The position numbers and the translations under genes are program-made. Positions 60,431-64,000 of a DNA stretch of 64,000 nt are shown one piece after another; within the stretch, counting starts at the first letter, position 1, and every line of letters starts with the position of its first letter. The notes beneath the pieces are model-generated. The model was not told the origin of the DNA and ran no database searches. It saw nothing but the letters and a program-made list of their open reading frames with translations. Source of the stretch: CAZKNF01 sp964554105 (GTDB taxonomy: Bacteria > Bacteroidota > Rhodothermia > Rhodothermales > VXPQ01); contig CAZKNF010000008.1 of NCBI GenBank assembly GCA_964554105.1, positions 1 to 64,000 of the forward strand, given 5' to 3'.

Positions 60431-61117
60431 CTACTCGAGTTCTTTGATGCGGAGATTTCGAAACCATATAGGTGCATCGCCGTGCTTACCCTGCAGTCCG
60501 ATGTGGCCGTATGTCGGCAGATCGGCTTTGGGGATGCTCAACCACTCCGGGATTTCCGATCCATCCGGGTTCGTTGCGCCGGACGTCCACTCGCTCATAT
60601 CCATCTCCGATACCAGCTCGCCGTTTAGAGCTACTGTAATGAGCTGGTCGTCGCACGTGATGGTCATCCGATTCCACTCGCCGGGCTCTTTCACCGCCGA
60701 CATCGTCGGAGCGACATGTCCAAATATGGCGCCGGCCTGCCATGTTTTTGGCGAGTTCGCCCACTGCTCGTCGTAATCGTCGGCGATCTGGATTTCGACG
60801 GAGTTCGGGACGAAGTTGATGAGGTGGCTCCCATAGACGAACACACCGCTGTTCGTACCGGGAGCGTTGCGAAATTCGAGATCGATGACGAAGCTGTCAT
60901 AGACCCTCCCCGTCCAGAGAACCTCGTCTTCGGTGGCTGTGAGGATGCCGTCATCCACAGACCAGACGTTGCCCGGACGAACGGCCTGGGATAGGTCTGA
61001 TTGGAATACATCCGACCATTCCGGACCGCTCGTGTCGGGATGCAGCGGAGCCTGCGCCAGGACGGGGAACGCGGCTACGACTGTCGAAAGAACGCACAGC
61101 AAAACACGTCGATACAT
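60431..61117 (-). CDS. DUF1080 (3-keto-disaccharide hydrolase-type) secreted protein
   Basis: From the ATG at 61117 the protein has 228 residues with a signal peptide (hydrophobic residues 6-20, cleavage near LAQA). The DUF1080 jelly-roll markers are present: VIDLEFRNAPGTNSGVFVYG, VEIQIADDYDEQWAN, GEWNRMTITCDDQLITVALNG and PTYGHIGLQGKHGDAPIWFRNLRIKEL, with the last block the signature of the family. DUF1080 members hydrolyse 3-keto-glycosides. GAGG is 9 nt upstream of this ATG; an ATG at 61126 is possible too. It is divergent from the next gene and 9 nt upstream of the GMC gene. Confidence 0.92.
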   Translation of the reverse strand: MYRRVLLCVLSTVVAAFPVLAQAPLHPDTSGPEWSDVFQSDLSQAVRPGNVWSVDDGILTATEDEVLWTGRVYDSFVIDLEFRNAPGTNSGVFVYGSHLINFVPNSVEIQIADDYDEQWANSPKTWQAGAIFGHVAPTMSAVKEPGEWNRMTITCDDQLITVALNGELVSEMDMSEWTSGATNPDGSEIPEWLSIPKADLPTYGHIGLQGKHGDAPIWFRNLRIKELE

Positions 61118-61208
61118 TCCTTTCATCCTCTTTCTGAAAACGTTATCATTTTCCGGCCACACTATAAGAAACCACCAATCATCTTCTTAGGCAAGCCCGC
61201 GTCAAACT

Positions 61209-63119
61209 GTGTTTAGACGATCCTGTTGCCGCCATCTACAACTTTTTACCCCTGTCGCGTGGTGCCTCTGGTGGACAGCCGTGCTGCCGATGTCCGCGGA
61301 TGCGCAGATGCTGCGCGAGTTGTCTCTCGAGGATTTGTCCGCATTTGAGTCGACATCCGCTGAATGGAGCATTGCGGGCGATGCATGGTCGCTGTGGGAT
61401 TCGGAAAATTTAGAGCTGGAGCCGGGCACGGGAGTTCTCGCGCACGCGCGCCGGCCGACGGGCAGTGGATTTATCGAGACATCATGGGGGCATGGTGACC
61501 TGATTCTCGAATTGGAATACCTCGTTGCAAGCGGGTCGGAATCGGGCATTTTCTTGCAGGGGCGCTACGAGGTGCAGATCGTCGACAGCTGGGGCATCGA
61601 GCAGCCGAGCTACAGTGATGCAGCGGGTATCAGCCCTCGTTTTGATGAGGAGCGCCCCCCGGGACGTCAGGTTTTCGAGGGACATGCGCCGCGATCGAAT
61701 GCAGCGAAAGCCCCGGGATTGTGGCAGCATCTGCGGATTGTGTTTGAGGCGCCGCGGTTCGATGCGGACGGGCGAAAGTCACTGAATGCACGAGTCGTAG
61801 AGGTTGTGCATAATGGCGTGACAGTCCAGGAGGCGGTCGACCTCGGTGGACCGACCAAGGACGCGATTTATACGGATGAAGGTCCGTCAGGGCCTCTGGC
61901 GTTTGGTGGTGCCGGTGGCATCGCCATCCGTAACGTGCGGTATCGTCACTACGAGCCCGTCGAGCCGGTTGCCCTGTCGGACGTGCACTACACCCTGCGC
62001 TATGGTGAGTTCACCAACCTCTCAGAGATGCTCGCAGCCGCTCCATCGGCATCGGGTGCAGCTTCCGGTTATGTTTGGGATCTGTTCGGTCAAACCGCCG
62101 ACCGCATAGGAGTCGAGTGGGAGGGGACAATTCGGATTCCGGAGACGGGCGAGTATCTCTTTAGCATGCGCTTTAACTGGATCGACGAAATACCGTATGA
62201 CGAAGACGCCGTAGCAGGACTTGGCCGATTCACAGTTGACGACGAACTTGTAATCGATCATACGGGTGAGGATTCTACGTCGTCCGGCCATATCTATTTA
62301 ACGGAGGGCGTACATCCGTTTACGTTGAGTTATTTCAAGAACCGAAAGCTCTGGAGGCCGATCGTATTTTTTCGAGTGGAGGGTCCGGGAATGCCGCCGC
62401 TGTACCTGAACGCACCACGTTCACTTCCCCCGCCCGAAACGTCGTATCCCGCTGTCCCGCTGGACGCGAGTCGCGAACCGATCGTTCTCCGAAGCTTCGC
62501 CGAGTACGGCTCTGAGACGGTCAGCAATGTCGTTTCGGTCGGGGATCCGACCTCTGCTCATTATGCGCTGGACCTGGACAATGGCAGGCTGCTTGCCGTT
62601 TGGCGGGGAGGGTTTGTGGATGTTGGCTCGATGTGGACGGGACGTGGTGAGCTTCAACACGCCGAGCCTCGTGGCCAGCTACTTGAGTTTGCGAAAGGAC
62701 CGACGGTGGCGCGATTGGCGACCGAGGATGCGGCATGGCCGCGGGTTTCGGAAATCGACGACCTGCGGTTTCTGGGATATCGGCTGGACGGCGGGGGACG
62801 GCCGACGTTCCGATATGCCGGGACGGGCGATTTCGAGATGCGGGATGCATTTCAGCCCGAGCAGGGCGGCCGACGTCTGCTACGCCGGCTGACGTTCTCA
62901 GGGAGTATTCGTCCTGATGATTTGTGGATTCGTGTCGCTTCGGGAATGAACATACAGGAGCGAAGGCCGGGGGTTTTTGCCGTCGACGCCGCCTACTTCG
63001 TCGATATTTCGACCGATGCAGGTGCCCGCCTCCGCACCCAGAGCGGCCGCGAGGAACTGCTCGTTCCTATTCGATTCTCGGACGATGAAGCGCATTACGA
63101 ATATTCTATCATCTGGTAA
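61209..63119 (+). CDS. Secreted multidomain protein: DUF1080 plus PA14-like domain and C-terminal beta domain
   Basis: The 636-residue protein has a signal region near residues 14-32 (ending ADAQ). Residues about 35-235 are a DUF1080-type jelly roll (HGDLILELEYLVASGSESGIFLQGRYEVQIVDSWG is cited here only in part: SESGIFLQGRYEVQIVDSWG) with FGGAGGIAIRNVRYRHY at its end. Residues about 260-400 resemble PA14 (WEGTIRIPETGEYLFSMRF, DDELVIDHTG, TEGVHPFTLSYFK). The last ~220 residues form a separate beta-rich domain also seen before sugar-dehydrogenase propellers. Likely binds and cleaves a glycan. It is 18 nt upstream of the partial dehydrogenase gene. Confidence 0.88.
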   Translation: MFRRSCCRHLQLFTPVAWCLWWTAVLPMSADAQMLRELSLEDLSAFESTSAEWSIAGDAWSLWDSENLELEPGTGVLAHARRPTGSGFIETSWGHGDLILELEYLVASGSESGIFLQGRYEVQIVDSWGIEQPSYSDAAGISPRFDEERPPGRQVFEGHAPRSNAAKAPGLWQHLRIVFEAPRFDADGRKSLNARVVEVVHNGVTVQEAVDLGGPTKDAIYTDEGPSGPLAFGGAGGIAIRNVRYRHYEPVEPVALSDVHYTLRYGEFTNLSEMLAAAPSASGAASGYVWDLFGQTADRIGVEWEGTIRIPETGEYLFSMRFNWIDEIPYDEDAVAGLGRFTVDDELVIDHTGEDSTSSGHIYLTEGVHPFTLSYFKNRKLWRPIVFFRVEGPGMPPLYLNAPRSLPPPETSYPAVPLDASREPIVLRSFAEYGSETVSNVVSVGDPTSAHYALDLDNGRLLAVWRGGFVDVGSMWTGRGELQHAEPRGQLLEFAKGPTVARLATEDAAWPRVSEIDDLRFLGYRLDGGGRPTFRYAGTGDFEMRDAFQPEQGGRRLLRRLTFSGSIRPDDLWIRVASGMNIQERRPGVFAVDAAYFVDISTDAGARLRTQSGREELLVPIRFSDDEAHYEYSIIW

Positions 63120-63137
63120 CCGCGACCTTCTGGCAAG

Positions 63138-64000
63138 ATGACGTCTAACGGAGCTCCATATATCAGTCGATTTGGGCCGCTTTTAGCGGTTTCTCTCTCG
63201 TGGATTCTCCTCGCAGTTTCCGTTCACGCGCAGACCACCGGTGACGCGTCGTCACTCGCCGTCGAGGAGTCGGCATACTATGTAATCGAGACCGTGAGTA
63301 CACCGGAGGACGTCGTGCTGGAGGTGGGCGGGCTGGCGCTGCTGCCCAGCGGTGACATCGCCGCGGCAACACGGCGAGGCGACATCTGGATCGTGGAAAA
63401 TCCGGACGGATGGGCCACTTCGAAGCCGCATTTCCGTCGATTCGCACGTGGACTGCACGAGCCTCTCGGCCTCGCATTCCATGAGGATGCCCTTTTTGCC
63501 ACACAACGCGGTGAGCTGACGCGTCTCCAGGATACAGATGGCGACGGCCGCGCCGACGTGTACGACGTGGTGTACGACTGGCCGGTGTCGGGCAATTATC
63601 ATGAATATTCGTATGGACCCGCCATTCGCGACGACGGGAGCATGATCGTCGCGCTAAATCTGAGCACGGAAGGTCAGATGGCAAGTCTTGCGCAGTGGCG
63701 CGGGTGGATTCTGGAGCTTACGTCTGAAGGTGAAATGCAGCCGCTGGCGACCGGAATGCGCTCTCCCGCCGGGATCAACATCCTGAGCGACGGATCTCTT
63801 TTCTACACGGAGAATCAGGGAGATTGGATTGGATCGGGCTGGCTTACCCACATCGAACGTGGCGATTTCGTGGGACATCCGGCCGGTCTTCGCTGGTCCA
63901 CGTCACCGGGATCGCCGTTGTCGTTGACGCCGGACGATGTGCCGGACAGTGGGCGTCCCATGTTCGAGGTGGCGAAAAACCTTCCGGAGCTGAAGCCGCC
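63138..64000 (+). CDS. Sorbosone/PQQ-type sugar dehydrogenase-like beta-propeller (partial)
   Basis: The gene starts with ATG at 63138 and is open to the window edge, 287 residues plus two bases. A signal peptide ends near SVHAQ (residue 32). The visible part shows propeller features: VGGLALLPSGDIAAATRRGDIWIV, HEPLGLAFHEDALFATQRGELTRL and the calcium-type DTDGDGRADVYD, then MRSPAGINILSDGSLFYTENQGDW. These are typical of the sorbosone dehydrogenase / soluble glucose dehydrogenase propellers that use PQQ. Often a cytochrome c domain follows, which would be outside the window. It is 18 nt behind the DUF1080-PA14 gene, so they are cotranscribed. Confidence 0.88.
   Translation, partial: MTSNGAPYISRFGPLLAVSLSWILLAVSVHAQTTGDASSLAVEESAYYVIETVSTPEDVVLEVGGLALLPSGDIAAATRRGDIWIVENPDGWATSKPHFRRFARGLHEPLGLAFHEDALFATQRGELTRLQDTDGDGRADVYDVVYDWPVSGNYHEYSYGPAIRDDGSMIVALNLSTEGQMASLAQWRGWILELTSEGEMQPLATGMRSPAGINILSDGSLFYTENQGDWIGSGWLTHIERGDFVGHPAGLRWSTSPGSPLSLTPDDVPDSGRPMFEVAKNLPELKP

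Noticed and set aside
1..64000. tRNA, rRNA or CRISPR arrays
   Set aside because: Intergenic regions were scanned for T-loop and CCA-end patterns and for regularly spaced repeats. None was found.
1..64000. Type IX secretion C-terminal sorting domains on secreted proteins
   Set aside because: No secreted protein here ends in the conserved CTD motifs, although SprA is present.

Overview
The window looks like a chromosomal segment of a moderately GC-rich Bacteroidota/Rhodothermota bacterium (Rhodothermales-like, Salinibacter relatives), from a draft or metagenome assembly. Supporting signs are a giant SprA-type gliding/type IX secretion protein, a Bat (BatA-E) aerotolerance-type operon, parAB followed by a DUF5683 gene, an alanine dehydrogenase with the extended Bacteroidota-type N-terminus, a serine-palmitoyltransferase-like enzyme, and a run of 100 N flanked by a perfect 55-bp repeat. 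The placement is inferred from gene content; no rRNA or tRNA lies in the window to confirm it.

Layout. 1-2.8 kb (minus): tsaD, chorismate mutase, mltG and a lipoprotein cut by the window edge. 3.0-5.6 kb (plus): a small secreted protein with its own promoter and terminator, a LytR-C domain protein, rsfS, a lipoprotein and DUF423. 5.6-14.9 kb (minus): a small unknown, lipB and sprA (2678 aa). 15.5-19.8 kb: an SDR on plus, then on minus recR, an orphan ABC permease and a saccharopine-dehydrogenase-like enzyme. 19.9-22.5 kb (minus): dnaX and ybaB/ebfC behind a structured leader. 22.6-30.9 kb (minus): DUF58 protein, BatX-like protein, sirtuin, BatA, BatB, BatC (interrupted by the gap), BatD and BatE. 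30.9-33.4 kb: aldo-keto reductase, purQ and a rhomboid protease. 33.4-34.5 kb: a gene-free stretch with a near-consensus sigma70 promoter, about 700 nt dense in perfect hairpins, and a terminator, which is a candidate large non-coding RNA. 34.5-39.7 kb: two glycosyltransferases, a membrane protein, a GNAT-fold acyltransferase and an SPT/cysteate-acyltransferase-like PLP enzyme, a plausible sphingolipid or sulfonolipid locus. 40-42.5 kb (minus): parA, parB and DUF5683. 42.9-46.3 kb (plus): UvrD/Rep helicase, GNAT and rpiA. 46.4-52.9 kb (minus): TonB-like protein, VanZ-like protein, NAD(P)HX repair enzyme, Ig-like lipoprotein, an envelope protein and glutamate dehydrogenase. 53.1-55.2 kb (plus): TrmH-family methyltransferase and alanine dehydrogenase.

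55.3-64 kb is a carbohydrate-oxidation region: a zinc-type alcohol dehydrogenase lacking its structural-zinc cysteines, an SDR, a TIM-barrel isomerase, a GMC oxidoreductase with its Tat-exported gluconate-2-dehydrogenase-subunit-3 partner, a DUF1080 protein, a DUF1080 plus PA14-like secreted protein, and the start of a sorbosone/PQQ-type beta-propeller dehydrogenase that runs off the right edge. The content fits periplasmic oxidation of glycosides to 3-keto-sugars followed by hydrolysis and cytoplasmic reduction or isomerisation.

Most genes are ordinary core genes. The items most worth a second look are the ~0.7 kb structured RNA candidate at 33.7-34.4 kb, the GNAT-SPT lipid locus, the structured leader ahead of dnaX, and the assembly gap whose removal restores a full-length BatC.
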